From Salinigranum halophilum (GTDB lineage Archaea; Halobacteriota; Halobacteria; Halobacteriales; Haloferacaceae), in the NCBI RefSeq assembly GCF_007004735.1, contig NZ_SSNL01000004.1:62001-126000 (forward strand): 64,000 nucleotides of DNA, written 5' to 3'. The notes under the pieces were generated by a model. The model was not told the DNA's origin. It did not search any database and was given only the letters and a program-made list of their open reading frames with translations. A program made the translations under genes and the position numbers. How positions within the stretch are numbered: the first letter of the stretch is position 1; each line of letters opens with the position of its first letter. Shown here in pieces: positions 50,868-59,446 of this stretch.

Positions 50868-52967
50868 ATGGACCCGAAGCAGGAGCTTTCGAGCGTCGAC
50901 CTCGCAGCTCTCGTCACCGAGCTCAATCGATACGAGGGCGCGAAGGTCGACAAGGCCTATCTGTACGGTGATGACCTCCTGCGCCTCCGCATGCGCGACT
51001 TCGACCGCGGCCGCGTCGAACTCATCGTCGAGGTGGGCGACGTGAAGCGCGCGCACATCGCCGACCCCGAACACGTCCCCGACGCCCCCGGTCGGCCGCC
51101 GAACTTCGCGATGATGCTCCGGAACCGTATCGCCAACGCGGACTTCGTCGGGGCCGAACAGTACGAGTTCGACCGCATCCTCGTCTTCGAGTTCGAGCGC
51201 GGCGACGAGCGGACGAAAATCGTCGCCGAACTGTTCGGCCAGGGGAACATCGCCGTCCTCGACGAGACGGACGAGGTCGTCCGCAGCCTCGAAACCGTCC
51301 GACTGAAGTCGCGCACCGTCGCACCCGGCGCACAGTACGAGTTCCCCTCCTCGCGGCTGAACCCCCTCACCGTCGGGTTCGATACCTTCCGCCGACGGAT
51401 GGCCGAATCCGACACGGACGTCGTGCGGACGCTCGCGACCCAGCTCAATCTGGGTGGGTTGTACGCCGAGGAACTCTGCACACGGGCGGGCGTCGAGAAG
51501 ACACTCGCCATCGAGGATGCGGGCGAAGCGGAGTACCGCGCGGTTCACGACGCCATCGCCGACCTCGCCGCGCAGCTCAAATCGGGTGACTTCGAACCGC
51601 GCGTGTACCTCGACGGCGACCGGGTGGTCGACGCGACTCCCTTCCCCCTCCGCGAGCGCGAGCGCGAGGAACTGAACGAGGAGGCGTACGACACGTTCAA
51701 CGAGGCACTCGACGCGTACTTCTACCGGGTGCAGCTCGCCGAGGAAGAGGAGCCGGAACCGGGGGACAACCGCCCGGACTTCGAGGCGGAAATCGCCAAA
51801 CAGCAACGTATCATCGAGCAGCAAGAGGGTGCCATCGAAGGGTTCGAAGAGCAGGCGCAAGCCGAACGGGAGAAGGCCGAGACACTCTACGCACGGTACG
51901 ACCTCGTCGACGAGATTCTCGCCACCGTTCGCGATGCGCGCGAGCAGGGCGTCCCGTGGGACGATATCGAAGCGACGCTTAGCGCGGGTGCCGAACAGGG
52001 GATTCCGGCGGCCGAGGCCGTCGTCGGTGTCGACGCCGCGGAGGGGACGGTCACCGTCGACCTCGACGGGACGCGCGTGACCGTCGACGTCTCGATGGGC
52101 GTCGAGAAGAACGCCGACCGCCTCTACACCGAGGCCAAGCGTATCGAGGAGAAGAAAGCGGGTGCGCTGGCCGCCATCGAGGACACCCGTGAGGAGCTCG
52201 CGGCGGTGAAAAAGCGCCGGGACGCCTGGGAGGCCGACGACGAGGAGGACGACGAGGAAGACGACGGCGAGGACGTCGACTGGCTCTCGCGGCAGTCCAT
52301 CCCCATCCGCCAGCCCGAACACTGGTACGAACGGTTCCGGTGGTTCGAGACCTCGGACGGCTTCCTCGTGGTCGGTGGGCGGAACGCGGACCAGAACGAG
52401 GACCTCGTGAAGAAGTACCTCTCGAAGCACGACCGGTTCTTCCACGCGCAGGCGCACGGGGGGCCGGTGACGGTACTCAAGGCCTCGCGGCCGTCGGAGC
52501 CGTCGAATCCGGTCGATTTCCCCGACTCGACGCTCGAGGAGGCCGCGCAGTTCGCCGTCGCGTACTCGTCGGTGTGGAAGGACGGCCGGCACGCGGGCGA
52601 CGCGTACATGGTGACGCCCGACCAGGTGTCGAAGACACCCGAGAGCGGCGAGTATCTCGAGAAGGGTGGATTCGTCATCCGCGGTGACCGCACCTACTTC
52701 CGCGACTGCGAGGCGCGGCTCGCCGTCGGGATTCGGTGTGAAGGCGAGACGCGTGTCATCGGTGGGCCGCCGACGGCCATCGAACCGCAGGCGGAGACGA
52801 CCATCACGCTCGAACCCGGCCGCTACGCACAGAACGACGCGGCGAAGATGTGTTATCGGGAGTTCAAGACCCGGTTCGCCGACCAGTCGTTCCTCCGGAA
52901 AATCGCCAGTCCGGACCGCATCCAGGAGTTCCTCCCGCCGGGTGGGAGCGAACTGCGCGACGTGTAA
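50868..52967 (+). CDS. rqcH: Archaeal RqcH/NEMF ribosome quality-control factor (NFACT)
   Basis: A 699-residue protein homologous to Rqc2/NEMF/RqcH, which binds split 60S/50S subunits with stalled peptidyl-tRNA and promotes C-terminal tailing. The NFACT-N domain is at 1-180 (SSVDLAALVTELNRYEGAKVDKAYLYG). A HhH region follows, then a coiled coil near 305-345 and another near 425-460 (RIEEKKAGALAAIEDTREEL), an acidic linker EEDDEEDDGEDVDW, and the NFACT-R domain near 485-610 (WYERFRWFETSDGFLVVGGRNADQNE, YLSKHDRFFHAQAHGGP). Pelota lies 1.75 kb downstream on the same strand, reinforcing a ribosome-rescue role. Confidence 0.93.
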   Translation: MDPKQELSSVDLAALVTELNRYEGAKVDKAYLYGDDLLRLRMRDFDRGRVELIVEVGDVKRAHIADPEHVPDAPGRPPNFAMMLRNRIANADFVGAEQYEFDRILVFEFERGDERTKIVAELFGQGNIAVLDETDEVVRSLETVRLKSRTVAPGAQYEFPSSRLNPLTVGFDTFRRRMAESDTDVVRTLATQLNLGGLYAEELCTRAGVEKTLAIEDAGEAEYRAVHDAIADLAAQLKSGDFEPRVYLDGDRVVDATPFPLREREREELNEEAYDTFNEALDAYFYRVQLAEEEEPEPGDNRPDFEAEIAKQQRIIEQQEGAIEGFEEQAQAEREKAETLYARYDLVDEILATVRDAREQGVPWDDIEATLSAGAEQGIPAAEAVVGVDAAEGTVTVDLDGTRVTVDVSMGVEKNADRLYTEAKRIEEKKAGALAAIEDTREELAAVKKRRDAWEADDEEDDEEDDGEDVDWLSRQSIPIRQPEHWYERFRWFETSDGFLVVGGRNADQNEDLVKKYLSKHDRFFHAQAHGGPVTVLKASRPSEPSNPVDFPDSTLEEAAQFAVAYSSVWKDGRHAGDAYMVTPDQVSKTPESGEYLEKGGFVIRGDRTYFRDCEARLAVGIRCEGETRVIGGPPTAIEPQAETTITLEPGRYAQNDAAKMCYREFKTRFADQSFLRKIASPDRIQEFLPPGGSELRDV

Positions 52968-53035
52968 GCACGACGCGGGCTCGAACCCACACGGGGCGGT
53001 TCGGGCGTCGTGTTTCCGTCAGCCATAACGTTCTG

Positions 53036-53073
53036 TTTATCTGATGGAAGGAGGGGCATACATAATACCTCAG
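53036..53073 (+). promoter_or_regulatory. AT-rich promoter region before the DUF4013 pair
   Basis: TTTATCTG (53036-53043) and CATAATACC (53061-53069) are two TATA-like elements in the 181-bp spacer after rqcH. Either predicts a leader of 50-85 bases. A ribosome site GGTGA lies six bases before the ATG at 53149, unlike the leaderless genes around. Confidence 0.4.
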
Positions 53074-53148
53074 ATAGCGTGTGAGTGGCAGAGCAACTGC
53101 AGGCTACAGCGTCCAGTTCGCCCGTGGCGGCAGGCTCGGTGACAAACC

Positions 53149-53856
53149 ATGATTGAAGAATCACTCAGATATCTGCGCAGCAGCGAAGACTGGATCAAGA
53201 CCGTCCTCATCGGCGGCCTCCTGACCATCTTCGGGTTCCTCCTCGTCCCCCTGTTCATCGTCGTGGGCTACTACGTCCGCGTCCTCCGGGGGACGATGCA
53301 CGACGAGAGCGAACCCCCGGTGTTCGACGACTGGGGGGAGATGTTGATGGAGGGGCTGAAGGGCTTCGCCATCTACGTCGTCTACGGGCTCGTCCCCGGT
53401 ATCATCGGCGCGATCATCGCGTTCGTCGGCATCGGCGGCGCGATTGCCGGCGACTCGGGCGCTGCAGGCGTTCTCGGTGGTCTGGTCGCCCTCGTGGGCT
53501 TCCTCGTCGCGCTCGCGCTCGGCCTCCTGGCGGCGTACATCGTCCCCGCCGCGCTGGCGAACTTCGTCGAGAAGGACGACCTGATGGCCGGCTTCGCCTT
53601 CGGCGAGATCCGTGCGGTCATCACGACCAAGGCGTACGCGATGGGCTGGCTGACGGCGTTCGCGCTACTGCTCGGCGCAGGTATCCTCACCTCCGTCCTG
53701 AGCATCGTCCCGGTCATCGGGACCGTCATCGGCATCTTCGTGACGTTCTACGCGGCTGTCGCCGCGTTCTACGTCATCGGCCACACCTGGGCCGACGTCC
53801 ACCCCGTCGACCTCCACGAGGAAGAGGAGATGCCCGGCCAGCAGCCGGCGATCTGA
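53149..53856 (+). CDS. DUF4013 membrane protein
   Basis: A 235-residue protein of the DUF4013 family. An amphipathic start (MIEESLRYLRSSEDWIKTVL) leads into about six hydrophobic segments; the first loop is GYYVRVLRGTMHDESEPPVFDDWGEM and a conserved polar helix lies before the third segment. A glycine/isoleucine-rich pair (IIGAIIAFVGIGGAIAG) sits mid-protein, and the tail is acidic. The family is common in haloarchaea and methanogens, function unknown. A tandem paralogue follows 108 bp downstream and pelA after that. Confidence 0.88.
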   Translation: MIEESLRYLRSSEDWIKTVLIGGLLTIFGFLLVPLFIVVGYYVRVLRGTMHDESEPPVFDDWGEMLMEGLKGFAIYVVYGLVPGIIGAIIAFVGIGGAIAGDSGAAGVLGGLVALVGFLVALALGLLAAYIVPAALANFVEKDDLMAGFAFGEIRAVITTKAYAMGWLTAFALLLGAGILTSVLSIVPVIGTVIGIFVTFYAAVAAFYVIGHTWADVHPVDLHEEEEMPGQQPAI

Positions 53857-53964
53857 CCACCGACGCGGCTGCCTCGGCTCGACCGTTCCCTATTCACGTC
53901 GTCCAGCGGAACGCCTCCCTCGGACACACAAGAACTAACTCCGTACCCGATTACCGGGCGGGTG

Positions 53965-54660
53965 ATGCTCTCCGATGCACTGTCGTTTCCTCGCCGAGGT
54001 GACGACTGGCTGTCGACCCTCCTCGTCGGTGGTATCCTGACCATCCTCGGATTCTTGCTCCTCCCCGCGTTCGTCCTCCAGGGCTACCTCGTCCGGGTGC
54101 TGAACGCCGCCGCCCGCGGGGAGCGTACGCCGCCGTCGTTCACCCAGTGGGGGACGCTCCTCGTCGACGGCGTGAAGGTGTTCGTCGTGAACCTCGTCTA
54201 CGGGCTGTTCGCTCTCGTCCCGTTCGTCCTCCTCTTCGGTAGCCTCCTCGTCGCCGTCCCCAGTGACCCGGTCCCGATGGAGCCGGCGACGACGCCACCG
54301 CCGCCACCGGGATCTGCGAGTGGCCTCGTAATCGTCGTCCTGCTCGTCGCCGTCGTCGCCGTGGTGACCCTCCTCCTCACCTACCTCGTCCCGGCGGCGC
54401 TCGCGAACTTCGCCATCGAGGGGCGGCTCGGCGCAGCGTTCGCGCTACGGACCATCGTCTCGGGGGCGTTCACGAGCGACTACGCCGTCGCGTGGGTGCT
54501 CGCACTCGTCGTCGGCATCGTCGGTGTCCTCGTCGGTGCCGCGCTCTCGGCCGTCGTCGTCGGCGTCTTCGTCCTCTTCTACGTCCAGGTGGTGTTCTAC
54601 TACCTCGTGGGGCGGGGGTTCGCGGCGGGCCTCGCGAAGAAGCGGTGGACCGAGCCGTGA
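53965..54660 (+). CDS. DUF4013 membrane protein, tandem paralogue
   Basis: A 231-residue paralogue of the preceding protein: MLSDALSFPRRGDDWLSTLL aligns with its start, ILGFLLLPAFVLQGYLVRVLNAAARGERTPPSFTQWG with its first helix and loop. A proline-rich outer loop (MEPATTPPPPPGSASG) is specific to this copy. The ATG at 53965 is preferred to the GTG one codon earlier by that alignment. The gene ends 57 bp before pelA on the same strand. Tandem duplication followed by divergence is the likely origin. Confidence 0.87.
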   Translation: MLSDALSFPRRGDDWLSTLLVGGILTILGFLLLPAFVLQGYLVRVLNAAARGERTPPSFTQWGTLLVDGVKVFVVNLVYGLFALVPFVLLFGSLLVAVPSDPVPMEPATTPPPPPGSASGLVIVVLLVAVVAVVTLLLTYLVPAALANFAIEGRLGAAFALRTIVSGAFTSDYAVAWVLALVVGIVGVLVGAALSAVVVGVFVLFYVQVVFYYLVGRGFAAGLAKKRWTEP

Positions 54661-54717
54661 GACCGCACAGACGGAACGAATAACAAGACACGTAACGCCG
54701 CATCTCCGAGAACGGAT

Positions 54718-55788
54718 ATGCGAATCGTCAGCCGCGGCCGCGGCGAGGAGGGGCGCGAGCGGATGACACTCGTCCCCGAGAACGTCGACGACCTCTGGCA
54801 CCTCTCGTACGTGCTCGAACCGGGCGACCTCGTCGAGGGCGACACCACCCGGCGCATCCAGCGTAACGACGAACAGATGCGCGACACGGGCGGCGAGCGC
54901 GAACACCTCCACGTCACCATCGAGGTCGACGACGTGGAGTTCGCTCGCTTCGCTAACCGTCTCCGGGTCGGCGGCGAGATCGTCGGCTGCTCCCGCGAGG
55001 ACCAGCTCGGGCACCACCACACGCTGAACGTCGAGGAGCGCTCCGAGCTCACCGTGGAGAAACAGTTCAAGCCCGACCAGACAGAGCGCCTGGAGGAGGC
55101 CGAACAGGCGACCGAGAACCCCGACGTCGCCATCGTCACCGTCGAAGAGGGCGAGGCGTACATCCACACCGTCGCCCAGTACGGGACCGAAGAGTACGCC
55201 TCGTTCACCCGACCGACCGGGAAGGGTGACTACGCCCGCCCCCGGTCGGAGCTGTTCGACGAGGTGGGAAAGGCGCTGTCGCACCTCGACGTCGACGCGG
55301 TCATCCTCGCCGGGCCGGGGTTCACCAAGAACGACGCCCGCGACCACCTGAACGAGGAGTACGCCGAGGCGGCCGAGAAGATAATCAAGACTGTCGACAC
55401 CTCGGGTGTCGGCGACCGCGGCGTCCACGAGGTGCTCAAACGCGGCGCGGTCGACGACGTCCAAGAGCAGACGCGCATCGCCGAGGAGTCCCGGCTCATC
55501 GACGACCTGATGGACGGGATGGCTCAGGGAGCCAAGGTCGCCTACGGTATCGACGAGACGGCCGAAGCCGCCGAGTTCGGGGCCGTCGAGCACCTGCTCG
55601 TCCTCGACTCGCGACTCAGAGACGAGCGCCAGGGGACGGGCGACTGGGACGTCGACGTGAACGACGTCATCGAGACGGTCGAGCAGAAAGGGGGCGACGT
55701 GACCGTCTTCTCGGGGGAGTTCGCCCCCGGCCAGCAGCTGAAGAACCTCGGCGGCATCGCAGCGCTGTTGCGGTACCGCCTGCAGTAA
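54718..55788 (+). CDS. pelA: Pelota homologue (ribosome rescue factor)
   Basis: A 356-residue homologue of Pelota/Dom34, structurally related to release factor eRF1. With aEF1A or aABCE1 it recognises ribosomes stalled with an empty A site and splits them. Domain 1 (1-130) has the Sm-like fold with [33 protein letters not shown]. Domain 2 (about 135-250) contains [15 protein letters not shown] and the [10 protein letters not shown] helix but no GGQ, as expected. Domain 3 (about 255-356) ends [11 protein letters not shown]. Its nearness to rqcH makes a quality-control neighbourhood. Confidence 0.96.
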   Translation: MRIVSRGRGEEGRERMTLVPENVDDLWHLSYVLEPGDLVEGDTTRRIQRNDEQMRDTGGEREHLHVTIEVDDVEFARFANRLRVGGEIVGCSREDQLGHHHTLNVEERSELTVEKQFKPDQTERLEEAEQATENPDVAIVTVEEGEAYIHTVAQYGTEEYASFTRPTGKGDYARPRSELFDEVGKALSHLDVDAVILAGPGFTKNDARDHLNEEYAEAAEKIIKTVDTSGVGDRGVHEVLKRGAVDDVQEQTRIAEESRLIDDLMDGMAQGAKVAYGIDETAEAAEFGAVEHLLVLDSRLRDERQGTGDWDVDVNDVIETVEQKGGDVTVFSGEFAPGQQLKNLGGIAALLRYRLQ

Positions 55789-55856
55789 CCGTCGCCGACT
55801 GTTCCTCGGGGGCCGCCGGCAGTAATCGTTTACTCGCTCGACCCCTGACTACCACT

Positions 55857-56303
55857 GTGGCTGAGGGCTCGAACCGGACGTGGATACAGCGGCTCGACCG
55901 CTTCCTCGACTACACGTTCTTCGCCGCGATGGAGGTGAACGTGCTGGTCATTCCCGTGCTGTGGCTCCTCCTCGTCGCGGCACACCCCGCAGAGGTTTCT
56001 CTCTCCGCGATGACGACACTCTCCGTCGCCTCGCTCGCCGTTGGAATCCTCCGTGGCCGGTACGTCGACGTCGGCTGGTGGCCGAAGCCCGGCCACCTCG
56101 CGACGCTCCCCGTTCGCGCGGCGTACTACGGCGTCGTCGTCGGCGTGGCGACCTACGTGGGCGTCGCGGTCCAGTTGGCGACCGGGTCACCGTGGCCCGG
56201 TATCGGCGTCCCGGCCGTCCTGTCGGTGCTCGTGCTCCTCCCGTTCCCGTGGTTCCTCTCGCGGTTCGAACGCCTCGCGAAGGCTCAACCGGCGTGGGCG
56301 TGA
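55857..56303 (+). CDS. Hypothetical membrane protein
   Basis: A 148-residue protein starting at GTG, with four hydrophobic segments (about 22-42, 48-65, 83-105, 112-132). Basic ends (NRTWIQRLDRFLDY and RFERLAKAQPAWA) would lie in the cytoplasm. The family is not recognised. It lies 68 bp after pelA on the same strand and might be read through from it. The 170 bp beyond it contain no supported gene. Confidence 0.7.
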   Translation: MAEGSNRTWIQRLDRFLDYTFFAAMEVNVLVIPVLWLLLVAAHPAEVSLSAMTTLSVASLAVGILRGRYVDVGWWPKPGHLATLPVRAAYYGVVVGVATYVGVAVQLATGSPWPGIGVPAVLSVLVLLPFPWFLSRFERLAKAQPAWA

Positions 56304-56473
56304 CCGAACCACGGCGACACGGGTCGGCCGCGTACTGGTCGGACGCAGAGCGGACCAGTCCGTCGACTCGTCCGTCTCGTCGACCCGGACAACAGCACGC
56401 CGGCTCCGTCGCCGCGGCCGTGGTGCTCGGTCTCGGCGGTGGTGGTAGCAAGTCGGAGTCGGTGTCGGCGGCG

Positions 56474-57463
56474 TCAGAACGCCTCGCTCGCGGGCGAGAA
56501 GTCGACCGTCGTGCCGAGTCCGTTCTCGGTGGCTCGTTCGTACAGCAGGTACGCCGCGGCGACGGTCTCGATGCCGGTTCCACCGGAGTCGAAGACGGTG
56601 ATTTCGTCCTCGGTGGTACGCCCCTCGGCGACCCCGGCGACGACCTCTCCCAGTTCGGCGTGGATGTGTGACTCGTCGACGACCCCCTCCTCCATCGCGA
56701 GGAGGAACGAGCCCGCATCCGTCGTGGCCCGCTTGCGAAGGTCGGGCACGTAGGTCGCCCGCTCGATGGTCGTCGCATCGAGTTCCCGCTTCTCGGGGTG
56801 GTACTGTCCCATCGCGGTGACGTGGGTCCCCGGTTCGAGCCGGTCGCCGTCGAACACCGGCTCCCGGGCCGTGGTCGCCGTGACGACGATATCGGCGTTC
56901 TCGATTGCCGCCGAGGCGGAGGCGACGGCGGCGACGCTCGCGTCGAGTTCGCGGTCCATCTCGCCCGCGAACGACTCGCGGTTCTCCTTCGTGGGCGAGT
57001 AGACCCACGCGGTGTCGAGGTCACGGACGGTCGCGAGCGTGCGGAGCTGACCGCGTGCCTGCGCGCCGCTCCCGATGAGCGCGACGGAGGTCGCGTCCTC
57101 ACGAGCCAGCGCGTCCGCGCCGACAGCCCCCGCCGCGCCCGTCTTGTACGGGTTCATGTGGGCACCGTCGATGACGGCGAGGAGTTCGCCGGACTCCGAA
57201 TCGAACAGCGGCGTGACGAACCAGGCGTCGCGCGCCCCGAAGCCCGCGCTGTACATGTAGCCGCCCATCGCGCCCGTCTCGGGGAGCACGGCGCCGTACG
57301 TCGTGAGCATCCCCGGCGGGTCGTCGGGCAAGAACTTCGTCCGAGGCTCCGCGGGTGCGCCCCGACCCCGCTGACGGTACCCCTCGCGGACCACGTCGAC
57401 GTACTCCGCGGGCGACACGAGTCCGGCCACGTCGTCGCTCGAGAGGAACAGCGTCTCGGTCAT
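56474..57463 (-). CDS. Ornithine cyclodeaminase / mu-crystallin family (alanine dehydrogenase-like)
   Basis: A 329-residue NAD(P)-dependent enzyme of the OCD/mu-crystallin family. An N-terminal substrate part has PAEPRTKFLPDDPPGMLTTYGAVLP and KTGAAGAVGADALARED. The Rossmann site is SVALIGSGAQARGQLRTLATV near residues 128-148, and the segment FDSGGTGIETVAAAYLLYE near 295 is conserved. Archaeal members include an alanine dehydrogenase and imino-acid reductases, while true ornithine cyclodeaminases are rarer, so the substrate is left open. A TATA-like GGTTTTGCC lies about 28 bases before the ATG. Confidence 0.87.
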   Translation of the reverse strand: MTETLFLSSDDVAGLVSPAEYVDVVREGYRQRGRGAPAEPRTKFLPDDPPGMLTTYGAVLPETGAMGGYMYSAGFGARDAWFVTPLFDSESGELLAVIDGAHMNPYKTGAAGAVGADALAREDATSVALIGSGAQARGQLRTLATVRDLDTAWVYSPTKENRESFAGEMDRELDASVAAVASASAAIENADIVVTATTAREPVFDGDRLEPGTHVTAMGQYHPEKRELDATTIERATYVPDLRKRATTDAGSFLLAMEEGVVDESHIHAELGEVVAGVAEGRTTEDEITVFDSGGTGIETVAAAYLLYERATENGLGTTVDFSPASEAF

Positions 57464-57614
57464 ACCCGCCGAGAGGTGGTCGAAGGGCAAAACCGTGGGG
57501 GATGCGGACGCGCACGTCTCCGTCGGTCGGGAGGTCGTGAAGTCGGGAGAGAGGCAACGAAGAGAGACGCGAGAACAGACGGAGAGAAGCAAACCACGAA
57601 CGCCGGATACCGTC

Positions 57615-57860
57615 TCAGGCCTGTTCGGGAATCGGGGTCGGGGAAGGCTCTGCGTGTTCCGCGGTCACTGGCTGCTGGACGGTGTCCGTCGGAGCGACGG
57701 GGCCGTTGATGAACAGTGCGTGACCCACGATGAGGCCTGACACGCCCGCGCCCACCGGGACCGCCGTCGTCAGTCCAAAGCCGGCGACGAACAGGATGGC
57801 CGTGAGTCCGAGGAGGGTCAGCGGAATGAGACCGAGCACGTAGTCGTAATATCCAGTCAT
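57615..57860 (-). CDS. Small haloarchaeal membrane protein
   Basis: An 81-residue protein, MTGYYDYVLGLIPLTLLGLT, with two membrane helices (about 8-27 and 31-55) and a polar Pro/Thr-rich tail. Small membrane proteins starting MxGYYDYVLG are familiar from haloarchaeal genomes, but no function is known. An AT-rich stretch (57888-57898, reverse-strand AAGAATTATAT) about 30 bases upstream is a suitable promoter. Confidence 0.72.
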   Translation of the reverse strand: MTGYYDYVLGLIPLTLLGLTAILFVAGFGLTTAVPVGAGVSGLIVGHALFINGPVAPTDTVQQPVTAEHAEPSPTPIPEQA

Positions 57861-57943
57861 AATACAATACATACTATGTCCGCACCCAATATAATTCTTT
57901 GCCATGGCCAACCAGTAAGCACTTCGTATACACCAAAGATGCT

Positions 57944-57960
57944 ACTCATAACTTATGAGT
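57944..57960. repeat. 17-base palindrome in the divergent spacer before the MFS gene
   Basis: ACTCATAA (57944-57951) and TTATGAGT (57953-57960) are exact mirror images around a single C. The dyad is AT-rich and sits about 84 bases upstream of the small membrane gene and 137 bases upstream of the MFS gene. It is a strong candidate for a regulator binding site. Confidence 0.6.
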
Positions 57961-58067
57961 CGATACTGGACGCAGGACCCCTCTGAGAGCCGTGAGACGA
58001 TGGTTCCGGGGACGTCTCTTCGGTTGAGGGGGTCCTTTTCTGATACGAGCTGCGCCGACCCGAAGGG

Positions 58068-58076
58068 GTAAATCAC
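58068..58076 (+). promoter_or_regulatory. TATA-like element of the MFS gene at 58097
   Basis: GGTAAATCA is centred about 25 bases before the GTG at 58097, supporting a leaderless transcript and the GTG start. Confidence 0.5.
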
Positions 58077-58096
58077 CCGGGACTCTGCACTCAGAT

Positions 58097-59410
58097 GTGA
58101 ATCGGAACGACCGCTCCATCGTCGCACTGGTGAGTCTCGCACACGGGATGGTCCACACCTACGAACTGTCGATTCCGATCTTCGTCTCCATCTGGCTCGT
58201 CGAATTCTCGGCGGTCGACCTCGGCTTCACGCAGGTCGGCGTCACGACGGCGACGCTCGGGGTCGTCGTCACTGCCGGCTACGGGCTGTTCGGCGCGGGT
58301 GCACTCCCCAGCGGCGTCCTCGTCGACCGGGTCGGTTCGCGGCGCCTCATCCGCGCCTGCCTCTTCGGCATGGCCGCGTCGTTCCTCTTACTCGCGGTGG
58401 CTCCGGGCCTCGTCGCCGTGACGCTCGCGCTGTTGGTGTGGGGAATCGCGGCGTCGGTCTACCACCCCGCCGGGCTCGCGCTGCTCTCGAAGGGCGTCGA
58501 AGAGCGCGGCACGGGCTTTGCGTACCACGGTATCGCCGGAAACATCGGGCAGGGTGGCGGTCCGCTCGTGACGACGCTCCTCCTCTTGTTCTTGGACTGG
58601 ACGCTCGTCGCGGCGCTTTTGGCCGTCCCCGCGCTCGTGGCGGGACTGTACGCCTCGCGCGCGGAGTTCGACGAGACGGCGGCGGTCACGCCGAGCACGG
58701 ACGGCGGCGAGGACGCGTCCACCGACGGTGGCTCGAAAGCCACTTCGGGCGTCGACTCGCTCGCCGACTTCCGCACCGAATCGCTGCGGCTCTTCACCGG
58801 CGGGTTCGTCCTCGTGTTCGTCGTCGCGCTCTGTTCGGGGCTGTACTACCGGGGCTTTCTGACGTTCCTCCCCGGTGTCTTGAGCTCGGTCCCCGGCTTC
58901 GAGCCGTTCCCACTCTCGGCGGTGCTCCCGGCCGAACTCGCCCGGGCCATCGGCGGCGGCTCCCAGCTCGTCCGCCCCGAGCGGTACTTCTACGCGGGAC
59001 TGCTCGTCGTCGGCGTCTTCGGCCAGTACGCCGGGGGGAAGCTCTCGGACCGAATCGACGTCGAGAAAGGCATCGTCGGTGGCTTCGGCATGTTGGCCCT
59101 TCTCGCGCTCGTGTTCCTCCCCGTCGCAGACACGGGGGTGGCTCCGCTCGTCGTCCTCGGAGCCGTCATCGGCTTCTTCCTCTTCTTCGTCCAGCCGTTC
59201 TACCAGGCGACCGTCGCCGAGTACAGCCCCGCGGACGCCCGGGGGCTCTCGTACGGCTACACCTACTTCGGCGTCTTCGGCGTCGGCGCGCTCGGCGGCA
59301 CCGTCGCCGGGGTCGTCCTCACCTACGCCGCGCCCGCCGAACTGTTCGTCGTCCTCGCGGGCATCGCCGTCGTCGCCACGGGACTCGGCCTGTCCCTCGT
59401 CCGACGCTGA
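58097..59410 (+). CDS. MFS transporter, Fsr-like
   Basis: A 437-residue carrier with 12 predicted helices and a long acidic central loop (about 195-225, AVTPSTDGGEDASTDGG). The N-terminal SLAHGMVHTYELSIPIFVSIWL and the DRVGSRRL loop recall the fosmidomycin-resistance (Fsr) branch of the family, as does YHPAGLALLSKGVEERGTGFAYHGIAGNIGQ. The second half has GGKLSDRIDVEKG at the matching loop. Efflux of a drug or metabolite is likely but the substrate is unknown. The promoter element and a palindrome upstream suggest regulation. Confidence 0.88.
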   Translation: MNRNDRSIVALVSLAHGMVHTYELSIPIFVSIWLVEFSAVDLGFTQVGVTTATLGVVVTAGYGLFGAGALPSGVLVDRVGSRRLIRACLFGMAASFLLLAVAPGLVAVTLALLVWGIAASVYHPAGLALLSKGVEERGTGFAYHGIAGNIGQGGGPLVTTLLLLFLDWTLVAALLAVPALVAGLYASRAEFDETAAVTPSTDGGEDASTDGGSKATSGVDSLADFRTESLRLFTGGFVLVFVVALCSGLYYRGFLTFLPGVLSSVPGFEPFPLSAVLPAELARAIGGGSQLVRPERYFYAGLLVVGVFGQYAGGKLSDRIDVEKGIVGGFGMLALLALVFLPVADTGVAPLVVLGAVIGFFLFFVQPFYQATVAEYSPADARGLSYGYTYFGVFGVGALGGTVAGVVLTYAAPAELFVVLAGIAVVATGLGLSLVRR

Positions 59411-59446
59411 CCCGGGACGCCGACTCCCCAGCGGTCGTCGCTCACC

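Noticed and set aside
50754-52592. Long reverse extension of the acetyltransferase frame to 759 codons
   Set aside because: Only the last 146-158 codons form a GNAT domain; the rest is antisense to rqcH.
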